The position numbers and the translations under genes were made by a program. Shown one piece after another: positions 1 to 10,200 of a DNA stretch of 64,000 bases. The stretch is from Dromaius novaehollandiae (lineage: Eukaryota > Chordata > Aves > Casuariiformes > Dromaiidae), in contig NC_088098.1 of NCBI RefSeq assembly GCF_036370855.1, positions 198,695,773 through 198,759,772 on the forward strand, written 5' to 3'. The notes beneath the pieces were generated by a model. That model made no database searches, was not told where the DNA came from, and saw nothing but the letters and a program-made list of their open reading frames with translations. Positions within the stretch are counted from its first letter, which is position 1. Each line of letters starts with the position of its first letter.

Positions 1-362
1 CCCCACAAGGTAAAGGCCAAAGAGAATCTATGGCAGACCAAATATTTACCTCGGCTCAGATCCATTCATGTGAAGCAGCTACCCTGCTGCCTCCATACAG
101 TACAGCAAAGCCAAGAGAAGAGTTAAAGAGGAGAGATGAACAAGTACTAGCCGTGCAAGTCTGTGGTACTGCCAGCTCCACACCTTCTGAAAATACTTTT
201 AAAAACAGTGATAGCTGACAAAGACATAATAACCCCACAGCAAATGTAGGCAAAGTTATTTCTTCCTGTCTTATTTGCATTGATTTGGATACACTGTTAT
301 TTGATGTGATCAGACATTGTCCGGTATTTCCTTTTTCTTCCCTTTCTTTTAGATATGAAGAT
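1..362. other. Unique intergenic or intronic sequence, no gene seen
   Basis: No repeat family or coding signal is recognised here. Small open frames on both strands lack any familiar protein text. The segment ends in the ACATT target-site copy that borders the LTR. Confidence 0.5.
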
Positions 363-370
363 ACATTTGT

Positions 371-387
371 CCCGATCCAGTATCGGG
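371..387. repeat. Short hairpin at the U5 end of the LTR
   Basis: CCCGAT and ATCGGG form perfect 6-bp arms around a 5-base loop, three bases inside the LTR terminus. On the element's own strand this is the last structure before the conserved CA end. Confidence 0.6.
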
Positions 388-458
388 AGGGTTTCGTTAC
401 GATCCCAAGGACGAGATTAAGACGCTAAAACCGGTCAAATATCGTACAACCTTTTATC

Positions 459-464
459 TTTATT
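459..464 (-). terminator. Polyadenylation signal AATAAA of the LTR
   Basis: TTTATT on the + strand reads AATAAA on the LTR strand. It lies about 90 bases before the LTR end, as expected for the R/U5 boundary region. Confidence 0.6.
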
Positions 465-479
465 TTCCACGAAGTGGGG

Positions 480-599
480 AGAAAAGGCGTGGGGGGGGGG
501 GAAGGCGAAGGGGAGGCAAAAGGAAAAAGGGAACAAGGGTAAGGGGAAAAGATAGAGAAAAGTTGGAAAAGGAGAGAGGAAGCTAGCTACCACCACTCC
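480..599. repeat. Homopurine G-rich tract inside the LTR
   Basis: About 120 bases are almost pure A/G on the + strand and include an 11-G run at 491-501 and many GGGG groups. In the LTR sense direction this is a pyrimidine-rich segment of R. The G-rich strand could form G-quadruplexes, or a triplex. Confidence 0.75.
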
Positions 600-697
600 G
601 AGGCCGATGATGTTCTGCTGACTCCGCTCGAATCACAGCTCAAGCTGGGGGGCCTCCGCCGAGGGACGAGGAGCGAGGGCCGAGAGAGGGAGCGAGC

Positions 698-715
698 GGG
701 GGGGGGGGGGGGGGG
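698..715. repeat. Homopolymer of 18 G inside the LTR
   Basis: An uninterrupted G run sits 25-45 bases downstream, on the minus strand, of the TATAAT-like box. It therefore lies near the expected LTR transcription start. Run length may be unreliable because such tracts are hard to sequence. Confidence 0.8.
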
Positions 716-738
716 CCGAACAAAGAAATCCCTCGGCA

Positions 739-744
739 ATTATA
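739..744 (-). promoter_or_regulatory. TATA-like box of the LTR promoter
   Basis: ATTATA on the + strand reads TATAAT on the LTR strand. A CCAAT box lies about 85 bases upstream at 828-832 on the same strand. The call rests on position within the LTR, not on expression data. Confidence 0.4.
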
Positions 745-827
745 GCTTTTTCAAATTAAGTTTTCCCACCCCTCACGTGGTAGTTCAGACCAATAGTAAT
801 ATTTGGGTCTGGGGTCTCCTGCTCCTT

Positions 828-832
828 ATTGG
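828..832 (-). promoter_or_regulatory. CCAAT box of the LTR promoter
   Basis: ATTGG on the + strand reads CCAAT on the LTR strand, at a normal distance upstream of the TATA-like box. A five-base motif alone is weak evidence. Confidence 0.3.
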
Positions 833-1340
833 GTCTCATCACTGTCCCTAGGTAGGCCGTTTCTGCTGACAGGTGTGTCTCCGTTCTTGGGTCCAGCCAT
901 TACCTCTCAAGGTCTGACAAAGAGGTGGTAACTCCAGCAATTAGCACTGTTTCAGCAGTGCACAGGAATGCAAATTGCTGGTAACGCCCTTATCATTCCC
1001 GCCTGCAGCAGCTCTGGGCCCTTTCTCACTGAACTAGGGAGTGCAGCCTAAGGCTTCAGCAAATTCAGCCACTCATGCCAAGCAGGTTTTATAGAAGTTG
1101 TGCTAAAAACGGACAATAATTTACAGTCCAGATCCCAGAGTCTCTGCCCGACTGTGGTCTCGTTCAGTGCAGGCTCGGTGTGTCCTGGGTGGTCGCAGGG
1201 AGACCATCTCGGGGGTCGCAGCAGCCCAGTCCTGTTTCCGCCAGGGACAGATGGCTTGTTCGGGGTTGTGGCCTGCCTGCACCCCATGCACCAAGCAATG
1301 TTTAAGGCAAAAAATTCATTCATCAGTCCGCCACAACATT

Positions 1341-3919
1341 ACATTTAAAATTCTCCAGTTACTGATGAGGAGCTGAAAACCAAAACTTGCTCTATTTTTC
1401 CTTTTTTTCATTGCCTTAGATTTTCACCTTTAAAAAAAATTAACACTGCCAAGACATTGTATTTCATGTATCATCACTAAAAAGTACTTACTGTCATCTG
1501 CGATTTATATCCTGCTGTCTGTTTCTTTAATCTGCCTTCCAAAGATCTTATCCTATGACCTTTGAAAATCATGCAGCAATGCAGAATTTTACTGGGAAAA
1601 TACCTGTAGAGTGAAGGTCCCCCAACCCGTTGGCCATCTGCAAGTGACAGGGAAAGGCCATTCACCATAGCACCTCCTTTCTCAGATGAGTGGCCAGCTG
1701 CTCAAACACATCTCTGATGATCTACATATTCATACAGATCTACAACCTCCCTTCAGTGCCAGATTCACTGCTCATGCATCGAGCAACACAGAGGAGTAAC
1801 TTAGAAGACTTCTGGGGTCTGGTTGCCATTTCCTGAACTATTCACAGAAACTACACCAGCCACCCTTTTTTTCCTGGGGATTGCTATGACTTGCGTAAGA
1901 TTTGAGCTAGAAGCCTTATGAGTTGTTCTGGCAATGACATGCCAGACACACTTTTTCTCACGTGCTTCTCAAATTCAAGCTGCTTTATATGATTGACAAA
2001 GTCCCATGGGGCCCTAAGAAAGATGGTAGTCAGAAATGCGTTTCTGCTCTTATCAAAGCAATATATGCAATCCAAAATTCACTTCAAGGAGATTCCTGGG
2101 AAATATAATCACCAGAGCAGTCTCTAGGCCCAGTTCATTGTTCTAGTAGAGCATACATGGCTCCACAGGCTGTACCTTGAGCGCCTTTGTTCTAAAGGAT
2201 GCAAATTCAGGTAGTACTGGAAGAGCTGCCAAACATTAGAAAGTCTCCTTGCAAGAAAATTTCTCTGCACAATAAAACTCTCCAGAACAGATAAAATCAC
2301 AATGGAAATCCAGATCGTAACATCCACAAGTGCCTTCAGCTTTCTTTTGGATGCAGAGCCCTGTACTACCTGCTCCGCATACTCTTTGGAATGTCACAAC
2401 TGTAATATTGTTAGACCTCCTAATCCTACTGCTTCTACTAGGCATTTTTGGAGCTCCACCAAACAGGGTGGCTGTATGGAAGCTATTACATTTTGCAGAG
2501 ATTAACTGTGCTGAACATTAATGCAGACTTTCTTCCAGAAAATATTTGGAAAAGTGTGTATTTGAAAAACTCCCTCCCCCGCTTTTAAAGAAAATAATTT
2601 GATTGAAGGTTAAAAAGTACATGTCTGTTATTCAAAGCCACACAGAGTTGCATCAGTGCAGATGCCAGTTCTCAAAGGGATCCAGACAATTGCAGTCAGG
2701 CATCACTGGAAACAATCACACAGAATTGCCTTATTATTTAGTTAATAGTAATGGTATAACAGTTAGTAGGAAAACAAAGCTCAAAAACTCCACAAAGCAC
2801 TCATTCTAAAAGACAAAAAGATTTTAAGTCCGTTATTCCCAGCCTCCTGTAAAGCACAGTCCACACCATTTAACCTAATAATTCTAAAAGAGGAGGAAAG
2901 CATCTTTTCCTATTATTATAAAATCATTTTGTGTACTGACTGGTGCTGAAGCACAAAGTATCTGAGTGTCAATGATTATATCACATCAGGTTCCACATCT
3001 GAACTCTCTTCATGTTAAAAAATTGCACTGCAATTTGTAATTTGAATTTTTTCTACCTTTAGCAACAAGCCACTGGATCTTGGCAAGAGGAGGCAAAATG
3101 AAAAAAAGGTGTCAGCAATTTAAAACACTATATTCTTAATCAGGTTTGCTCATTGTAATGGACTGAGTCACTGCCCCAGGGACCATGTAAATGGCTATAC
3201 ATTGCAGAGCTTTATTATTCAAAGGGAAAATTATGTTAACCTTTGGGTCTCCCAGTATTTTGGGAAATTATTGTCCATGTAAGTAGAAAATGGACATGGA
3301 GACCAAGTCACAACAAAGTCCTGAAACTTGCCCTACAGGCATAATATTAATTTGTCCATGACGGGGATGAAGGCTAACCTTTCCACCCACTGTCTCTGTG
3401 GGAGGCACAACCTTCCTCCAAGCTTTGGTGACCACATTCTTCACAGATATAATAATGCTTTTTAACACATCTGTTATACTGCTGGTATGTGTATCTACAA
3501 TAGTGTATTGCTATATCACTGTACTGCAAGAGGGTATCACATTTGTTCCCTCTGCCCCCTGCTCTTCCAGCACAAAGGCAGGAATTTGCAGCCAGGCCTT
3601 TCTTATGCTACAGGTTTGTTTCTGAACAATGGCACCTATAGCCACTGTCTCCAGAACAATTCCTGAGAGACTGTTCTTCTGTTCAAAGGATTCAGTCTGG
3701 CCTTACACCATCTGCCTAATACTGGGCAAGGATTATTCGTAGCAAACCAAAAAGCAGGGTCAAGCCCATAATGTCTGCAGTGGGGATGCCAAGCCCTGTA
3801 TTTTACCTTGCTGTCAGGTTATTTGTTTCTCCTCTGTGTTAAGGATAACTAACCTTGTGTCACTCTTTCTTCCATGTCATCCTTCAGCCTTGCTCTTTGT
3901 TCATATACCATTCTTAGCT
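1341..3919. other. Unique AT-rich intergenic or intronic sequence
   Basis: No repeat family or exon is recognised. Several 60-75 codon frames occur on both strands without family resemblance. One CTCF-like motif is listed separately. Confidence 0.45.
3552..3565 (-). promoter_or_regulatory. Candidate CTCF binding site
   Basis: The minus strand reads AGAGCAGGGGGCAG, which matches the usual 14-base CTCF core at 12 positions; only the first two bases differ. A single motif match by eye is only a suggestion of binding. Confidence 0.3.
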
Positions 3920-4020
3920 GCCTGCAAAGGGTATGTCGACATGGCAGTTAAATGCAAGCCCAAGCAGGCTCTCCAAAACTGACTGCCAGCATAAGCACTC
4001 AGAAGGCTGCCTGGGCCCAA
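3920..4020. repeat. Possible remnant of an old amniote palindromic repeat
   Basis: The start (GTATGTCGACATGGCAGTTA followed by CAAGCCCAAGCAGGCT) resembles the arm of an abundant old repeat in turtles, crocodilians and birds, whose arm begins GTATGTCTACACTGCAATTA. Only one arm is visible. A 168-codon frame (3933-4439) overlaps it and is not credible as a gene. Confidence 0.3.
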
Positions 4021-4539
4021 AATCTGGAAGGGTGGGGAGGGAAGAGCCTGAGTGTGCAAAGTTTGCCCAGAGCTGTCACCCACTGAGGCTGGGAGAAGCC
4101 ATGAGCAAGGCCAAGTGCACCATCATGCAGCTTACCTTCAAGTCTCTTTGTGGCCATGGCACACCCACAGCTGGACTGAGAAGCCAGCTCTGCGGGTGGA
4201 AACCCTGCTTGCCATCAGGATGGTCCTGCTTTTGCACATCTCCAAAACAACTCTTCATTTCACCATGCAGGTATAGCTTGCAATTAACTGTTTACACATC
4301 TTCAGTTTTCCTTTCCTCAGAACGTAGCCTGTATAAATTGCAAAGTACAAATGAAGTATATTTTAGGGTTAAAGGAGGGTTTTGCATGCAAGAAAAGTTC
4401 TTTAGAAAATCAGATATTCTAGTTGTCTACGCATATTGAATATGACATTTCAAAAGAAAACAGCCAGCGCAATAGAAGAAGCATACCATAGAGAACACCT
4501 GCACCAGAGAGTTTAAAATCAGATCATATGCCACTATAG
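4021..4539. other. Unique sequence, no gene seen
   Basis: This is moderately GC-balanced sequence grading into AT-rich DNA. It contains the tail of a 168-codon frame (to 4439) with no protein-family features. Confidence 0.4.
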
Positions 4540-4559
4540 TGAACATAGTTTGTTTTCCA

Positions 4560-4740
4560 TTATTACTTAAATATGATGATAACCAATTTAGGGATTGACA
4601 TAAAAACCCATATTGTATTATTCTGAGGCTTTGTTAAGAGCAAAGAATGTGTGACCAAATCAAAGGCTTCACTAAAGCTAATAAACACAGCTTCAGTCAT
4701 ATATGTGGCCTTTATCCACAGCTTGATTAATATCACATTT
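4560..4740 (-). mobile_element. Old LINE (CR1/L2/L3-like) reverse-transcriptase fragment
   Basis: On the minus strand a frame reads EAVFISFSEAFDLVTHSLLL, matching motif A of non-LTR reverse transcriptases (usual form VxLDFSKAFDxVxHxxLL). A WVF...PKLV stretch follows where WIxxWL is expected. Upstream, in another frame, NQAVDKGHIYD matches the text that usually precedes motif A, and a stop and frameshift lie between the two. The first aspartate of motif A is serine here, so the copy is inactive. The clade is uncertain. Confidence 0.6.
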
Positions 4741-4769
4741 AACCTGGAATAAGGCTGAGGTTATGGAGT

Positions 4770-5770
4770 GCTTTAAACAAAAGCCAGATTTGAAATAGGG
4801 TAGGGTGAGGGGAGCAATGTGTTTAAATTAATAAAGCCATTGATCTATCCACACGCCAAACATTTGGAAATGTTAGCTAATGACATTAAATCAGATGAAA
4901 GCCCAAGATTATTTAAATCCAAGAAAACACCACCTTTCTGGTACACAAAAAGTCTTCCAAAGTGTTCCGAGATTCTGCAAGCACTGAGACGTGCTGAAGG
5001 AATCAGGAAAGAAAATGATCATAGATTTGAGCTAAAAAAGGGGAGGCGAGGGACTTTATCCACCAGTCTCTTCAAATGACAATAAATTGTCTTCAGTACT
5101 TCATTAAAATGCATAGTATCAAAAGAGGAAAGGTTGATTATTGATAAAAAACAAATTAGATCAGCTTGACTTCTCAAAGGTCAGAAGGGCTCTAAATCTG
5201 TTAACAGACCCAGTGACGATTATTTAATGCCTTAACTATTTGTTATGTCTGTTACAATTTATCCTAAATCTTTAATTCATTAATATGAGTTGTTCTAGCT
5301 TTACTAAAAAGTCCTTTTATTCCTTTCCAAACGTTCTCAGATTCCTCAGCCTTTTTAACACGATAATCTAAATAAAATGCAGTTTTTGCTTTTCTCAATT
5401 CATCTTTATTTCCATTTCAAAGTTGACTATAATACCCAAATCAGCAACACATCTGCTATGTCTATTATTTTTGCCATTTCTTATCTCTCTGCTGCAGTAT
5501 TTCAACTTGTCATGGGTCATTTGAGGATAACAGTTCCCGGCTTTAACCTGACTAGTTGTTATGAATCTGAAATGGCTGGAAATGATCACCATCCAGAGAT
5601 AAGTAGTTACATTCACAATGAATAGCTATTAATATGCCAACCAGTCCAATGGTTTGGTGTTGCAGGGTGGCTGTGTAATACAGGAGAGCAAAGTTTTTCC
5701 CACTAAGACAGCAGCTTCTAGAATTGCCATAAGGGAAGTCATTTCTGCTAGGAAATTTCTGTCCTTCAGA
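4770..5770. other. Unique AT-rich sequence, possibly containing old LINE-flanking remnants
   Basis: No certain repeat or gene is seen. An 86-codon frame at 4819-5079 and an 82-codon frame at 5377-5625 have no recognised domain. Confidence 0.35.
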
Positions 5771-5774
5771 TTGA

Positions 5775-5900
5775 GGCGAAGTTAGCAGAAGGCTTTAGAA
5801 CAAGTCAATGAAAGGAATTAGTAATAAATTGCCAGGCCTGGAGGGTATTTGCCTGAAAGCTTGAATTGCTCAACTACTAATGGTGGTGAGCAACCGCCTG
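5775..5900 (+). mobile_element. Old CR1 reverse-transcriptase fragment
   Basis: The text NK-LPGLEGI-CLKA (5824-5862), followed by CAACTACTAATGGTGGTGAG, matches the CR1 segment KSPGPDGIHPRVLKELA that lies just before the polymerase core, together with its usual downstream DNA text. The match stops abruptly near 5900, where GC-rich unrelated sequence begins. Confidence 0.5.
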
Positions 5901-6240
5901 GTGGCTGATGGTGGGTTACACACACCGAAATGGGCCATGAGAAAGAGGGGTGGCTGCCGCCCCGCTGCTGGGGGACCCACTGCCACCGCAGCAAGCCCTG
6001 CCCCTACCTGATGGGCCACACCGCCGTGGCTACCTCTGTCACGCTGACTCTGTACACACATATCGCCTGCAAAAGAGAGTCTGGAGGGAAAGGAGAAGGA
6101 AATTGCTGAAAGAGAAAATGGGCCAGAGGGAGAGCTTGGGAGCACCAGACAAGACAGGAGACTCTGGCTCATGTCAGCTGCAGCAACCAACCACCAGAGA
6201 GGAGTCTACGGCTCCAAGAAGGTAAAAAAGGGGAGGTTTA
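5901..6240. other. GC-rich patch of unknown nature
   Basis: A local rise in GC and CpG (5950-6070) interrupts AT-rich surroundings. Frames of 91 (+) and 106 (-) codons are open here because of composition. No domain is recognised. Confidence 0.35.
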
Positions 6241-6520
6241 TCCCCAAAGTGCCCTCTTCTTTCTGAGGTTCCTGAAGACACACAGGAAGAGGTAATCTTA
6301 CCCCGTATTAAATGCACATATGCCACACCCAGCCACCCACACACTTTTATATAACATGCACGGCTCCTTAATGAAAGACATTTTTATATGAAGAACACTG
6401 CGAAAAGTGAAAAGTTAGTTAAAATCATAACACAGAGGCAAAGCAGTGTGGAACAGCGGTCAAAATGTTCACATGAGACCTAAACATATCATATAACATC
6501 CATTTAAATTCAGTCGCCCT
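6241..6520. other. Unique AT-rich sequence
   Basis: No gene or repeat is recognised. Confidence 0.4.
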
Positions 6521-6616
6521 ACTGACATTACATTTGGGGAGCTCTTTTAGATATAATGTCCTCTGTCAACTGACATTACATTTGGAGAGCTTTTTCAGAT
6601 CTAATGTCCTCTGTCA
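6521..6616. repeat. Tandem duplication, two 48-bp units
   Basis: Units 6521-6568 and 6569-6616 abut directly and differ at 4 of 48 positions. Each unit begins with ACTGACATTACATTTGG and ends with TAATGTCCTCTGTCA, so each carries GACATTA/TAATGTC inverted arms. Confidence 0.9.
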
Positions 6617-7171
6617 CTAACCACTCATCTATCTGGTGCACAACAAATGAGGAAGTGAAAAAAGGCAAAAGTCAGTGCTTTCAGTCAAATCCAGACATCA
6701 CGGGACAGATTTCATTACTAATGTGAGCCAGCATCCATACTGCTCAGACAAAATATTAAAAATTTATTAAAAGCATCTCTTCAGAGCTGAAAGCAGAAAA
6801 TACTTAATCAGTCCTGGCAATCAAAGCATGATCTAGTGGAAACATAGACAAGATTCATTCCAGCAAAGAAAAGATGGGTGGGCAAGTCTTCCTAACGTGC
6901 ACTGATTTATTTCATATCTTTTGTTATGTGCACAGCTCCATTCCCAGGTCTCTAATTGTACCTGTAAGTACACTGGCACATCAGATCGCCCCAACTGATT
7001 CTCTTTATTCTCCCTGTTTCATATCTCTGATCAAAAAGCATACCCAGCCTACTCAGTTCAAATGGAGATGCCAATATTTCACACAGGCTTCTGTCCCAGA
7101 TTTGTATGAGAAGTTGAAATGCTACAGCTTTGGAGAGAAAGGAGATGAAAACAAACAATAAAAGTCAATCT
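6617..7171. other. Unique AT-rich sequence
   Basis: It contains a 95-codon frame (6874-7161) without recognised domain. No repeat family is seen. Confidence 0.4.
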
Positions 7172-7228
7172 GAAATTGTTGAAATATTTAATCTGAACAT
7201 TTCAGTTTAAATGAAATTTCAACATTTC
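7172..7228. repeat. Imperfect AT-rich inverted repeat (hairpin)
   Basis: GAAATTGTTGAAAT near 7172 pairs with ATTTCAACATTTC near 7216-7228, with further pairing of ATTTAA and TTTAAAT inside, around a loop of about 14 bases. It may be a degraded MITE or chance. Confidence 0.5.
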
Positions 7229-10200
7229 CAAGTCTTTCATATTGAGTATGCAGGTGCTTCAGCATTTCATCAGGGCTTCATAGCTCCCGGGTCACCTCCT
7301 GTGTTTTGTGCAATATGCTCCCAGCAGGTTAACGTACATCCAGAAGGAGGAGGGAGGCACCGCAGAAGCCTTGCTGCTGAAGGCCACGTGTGAGTTCTTT
7401 CAAGTCTTTACCAAATGTTTGAAATGTTTCTCTGATCATCTACCAATTTACCCAGTACCCAGTATGTGTGTCCACATACTTTCTCTCAAGTTTACTGATC
7501 CTTAGAGACATTTCTTCTTTTCTTCCCTAACAAGCTTTCCCTACCATTCCCGTTTGTACTCTTCCCAGTGTGTCCTGGCTCACCACGCAAACGGGTGAAC
7601 CTATAGCAAGCCCATAGCAATGCACCTTGGAAGATTTCTCACACTCCAGCTTTCCCGTGCACAGGACATTGCACATCACCAACTTTTATCCATATTCTGT
7701 GAAGGGAATATCGTAATGAAAAACTAAATCATGTCAGAAGGATGCCCTAGGTCTACAGAACACTGCACTGGCTCATGCCAGTCCTCTCCTTACTGCACAC
7801 TTCTGGTTGTTGCATTTAGGGAGCTGTAATAGATGGCTCTGATCACATTAGTTCCAACTGCCAGTTCTACCAGCTCCATACAGAGACTGGCAGGTTTAAG
7901 TCTTTCTTCCTCAGGCCGTCAGTTCCCCTTCAGTTCAGTTCCCCCACTGATCCACCAACACCATCACCCTCCAAGGCTCTGCTGAGAACACAGCTCTCCA
8001 AGAAGCCATATCAAACCAAAACCAACTATGTTTACTATCTTCATAAGCACATTCATAAATTGCAGCATTAACTAGACTTCTGAAAATTATGTTTTTCCAT
8101 ACTACATGAGCCTGTCCCATGCATGATTTTTATTCCTGAAATATGCTTGAGTCAGTTTCATTGCCACTGATGTTAAATATAAAATTGCCAATGCAACACT
8201 TTATAAAAAGGCAATTGTCGTTCAAAAATAAGTAATATGTATGTGTGAGATTTTCAATGGATCTACAAAATAAGCAGCACAAATCTCCTTGACTTTCAAA
8301 GACAGTTTGGTTCATAAGAATATAATTCTCCATCATTAAACTCAAATAAATTTGTACTATGAACTTCAGTGAAAGCACGATGAAGTCTTAAAAATGAAAA
8401 ATCCTATTTCAAACTGCTAATACAGCTACATATATGATTTACTCTGAGAAATAGCTTTAAGATATAGCTATAAAAATGTTGGACATGTGTGAATGTGCAT
8501 GCATCTCTAAGAAAGAAAAACAACTGCATTAATTATATAGTCTGAGGAAACAATTAAGGTGCAATGATGAAAAGCACTATAAAATCCGACACATGTGGGT
8601 AATTGTGGTCATGGGGAAAGTTGGAGGGTATTCTTTGAGAAATAACATGCTAATGTGTAATTAAAGGCTCATTGAAGACATGATACATCAGGAAATATAT
8701 TTAAGGTTTCATGTTCAATCACCATGCCTCGACTTTGTTATTCGATGGCTTATAAATGATTAAATAGCCAAGTTTAATGCCTTATAGAATGCTCTAATGC
8801 AATTTTCAAAGAGTATCCATAATACACTTGGCTCTGCCATGCAACAATTTACTCATGTTATGTGTTGGCCTGTTTACTGAGATGTTTTTTGCATGACTAC
8901 ACTGGTCTAACTCACCAAGCATTGCTCTGGAATAAAACTAATATTTAAAAATCTTTAAGAGCCTAAGCCAGAACTGATAGCTTTGATGATGATTCCACCT
9001 CTGGCTCTGTCTCAGAATAATCAAGGACCCACAGCCATCCAAGGACAGAAGAACAAAGGATGCTGGTAAGATTTCTTACGAATGTCTCAGGAGAGAGCAA
9101 GCACTTGCTTGGGAGAAACAATGGAGATACAGAAACTCTTTGGCTTTCTGAGGGCTTAGTCTGCTAGCTTAACAATGTGAGGACCATGAGACTTTAGGTA
9201 AGTTAAATATATGCAAAATCCATTGTTTAGTTTTAAATCCTTTTGCTTAAAATCTTTATTTCTATGCCCTTATGCTAAATAAATGAATGTTTGGGTTTTT
9301 TTTAATGGATTCTGGGTGAGTGAATCCTGAAATGAAAAATTCACTGAGCCTTTACCTGCTGCATACAGTGCTATAACCCCAGGGCCAGAGAGGGAGAGAT
9401 GTGACATCCAGTGCGAATTGTGGACAAGCACAAGGCCCCTGCTGTAAGAGGAGGGGAAAGGGAGGAGGCATGCAGTTTCTGCACTGAGGGCAAAAGCTTT
9501 CTATCTACTCAGAGGGGTGATTATGAGGTTTATATGACGCTTATGTCCCATATTACTATCTTATACTATTAACTGCATTGAGGCTCTAATACACCTAAAT
9601 ATCAGGCTGTCCCTCCGGACATCCATGAGCCAAGGTTCCAGGCACCAGCCATCTCTCCTGGAGGGCAGCTGCATGTCAGGCCCACTGGTCAAGGAATACT
9701 GAATTTAAGGTCAGAGTGAATACGATTACATTATAAAAGCAAAGAATGACATAAACACCGAGTGGGTATGAATTAGCCACTATGTATTTTATTTTATCCT
9801 ACTCCTGACCCACACTCTCTCATCTTACAGAAATAAAACTGCAATGGGATGCACTTGCAGAAGAGTAAATTCTAGTCAGAAAACCTGAATCTGCATTTCA
9901 TTCTGAAACCTGAGCATGTTTGCATCTCTGACTACCTCACTGGGAATGTAAATCAGCGAGTAGAAGTGGCACATGCTGAGGTTTACATCTATAATTCATT
10001 CTGCGGCCACAAAAATGTGGGCATATATTTGGCGGGTACAAACTGCACCTGCCAGAGGAAGAATGACTCTAAAAAATGTTGGCCTTTTTATTTATCAGTT
10101 TCCATGTCATCCACTTTCTGGATTGGAGCTGGCTCGTGCCCAGCCAGCTCAGAGCTCAGACAGAGGTGTGTCACATCTCTCATCTCCCCTTGACACAAGA

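Larger units (their letters stand above)
363..1340 (-). mobile_element. Solo LTR of an endogenous retrovirus, antisense, with 5-bp target duplication
   Basis: Read on the minus strand, the element runs from TGTGGCGG at 1335 to a CGGGACA end at 368, so it has TG...CA termini. It is flanked by perfect ACATT direct repeats at 363-367 and 1336-1340, and is 968 bp between them. On the minus strand there is a CCAAT box (828-832), a TATAAT-like box (739-744) and an AATAAA signal (459-464). This order fits a U3-R-U5 layout with a long U3 and an R of roughly 250 bp. No gag, pol or env text flanks it, so it is a solo LTR left by recombination between two LTRs. A 5-bp duplication fits class III (ERVL-like) elements or some other groups, but I cannot name the family. 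A 91-codon frame at 1048-1323 on the minus strand lies inside U3 and is probably chance. Confidence 0.85.

Noticed and set aside
1048..1323. 91-codon minus frame in the LTR U3
   Set aside because: LTR U3 regions rarely encode protein in birds. There is no known domain, and the frame starts near the LTR edge by chance.
3933..4439. 168-codon + frame
   Set aside because: No domain or family text. It starts inside a probable repeat arm and lies in locally GC-richer DNA where long frames arise by chance.
6521..6616. CRISPR-like repeat
   Set aside because: Only two directly abutting units with no spacers. The genome is eukaryotic.
9815..9850. Splice-acceptor-like CTCTCTCATCTTACAG
   Set aside because: Stops follow soon in all frames and no donor or exon text is visible.
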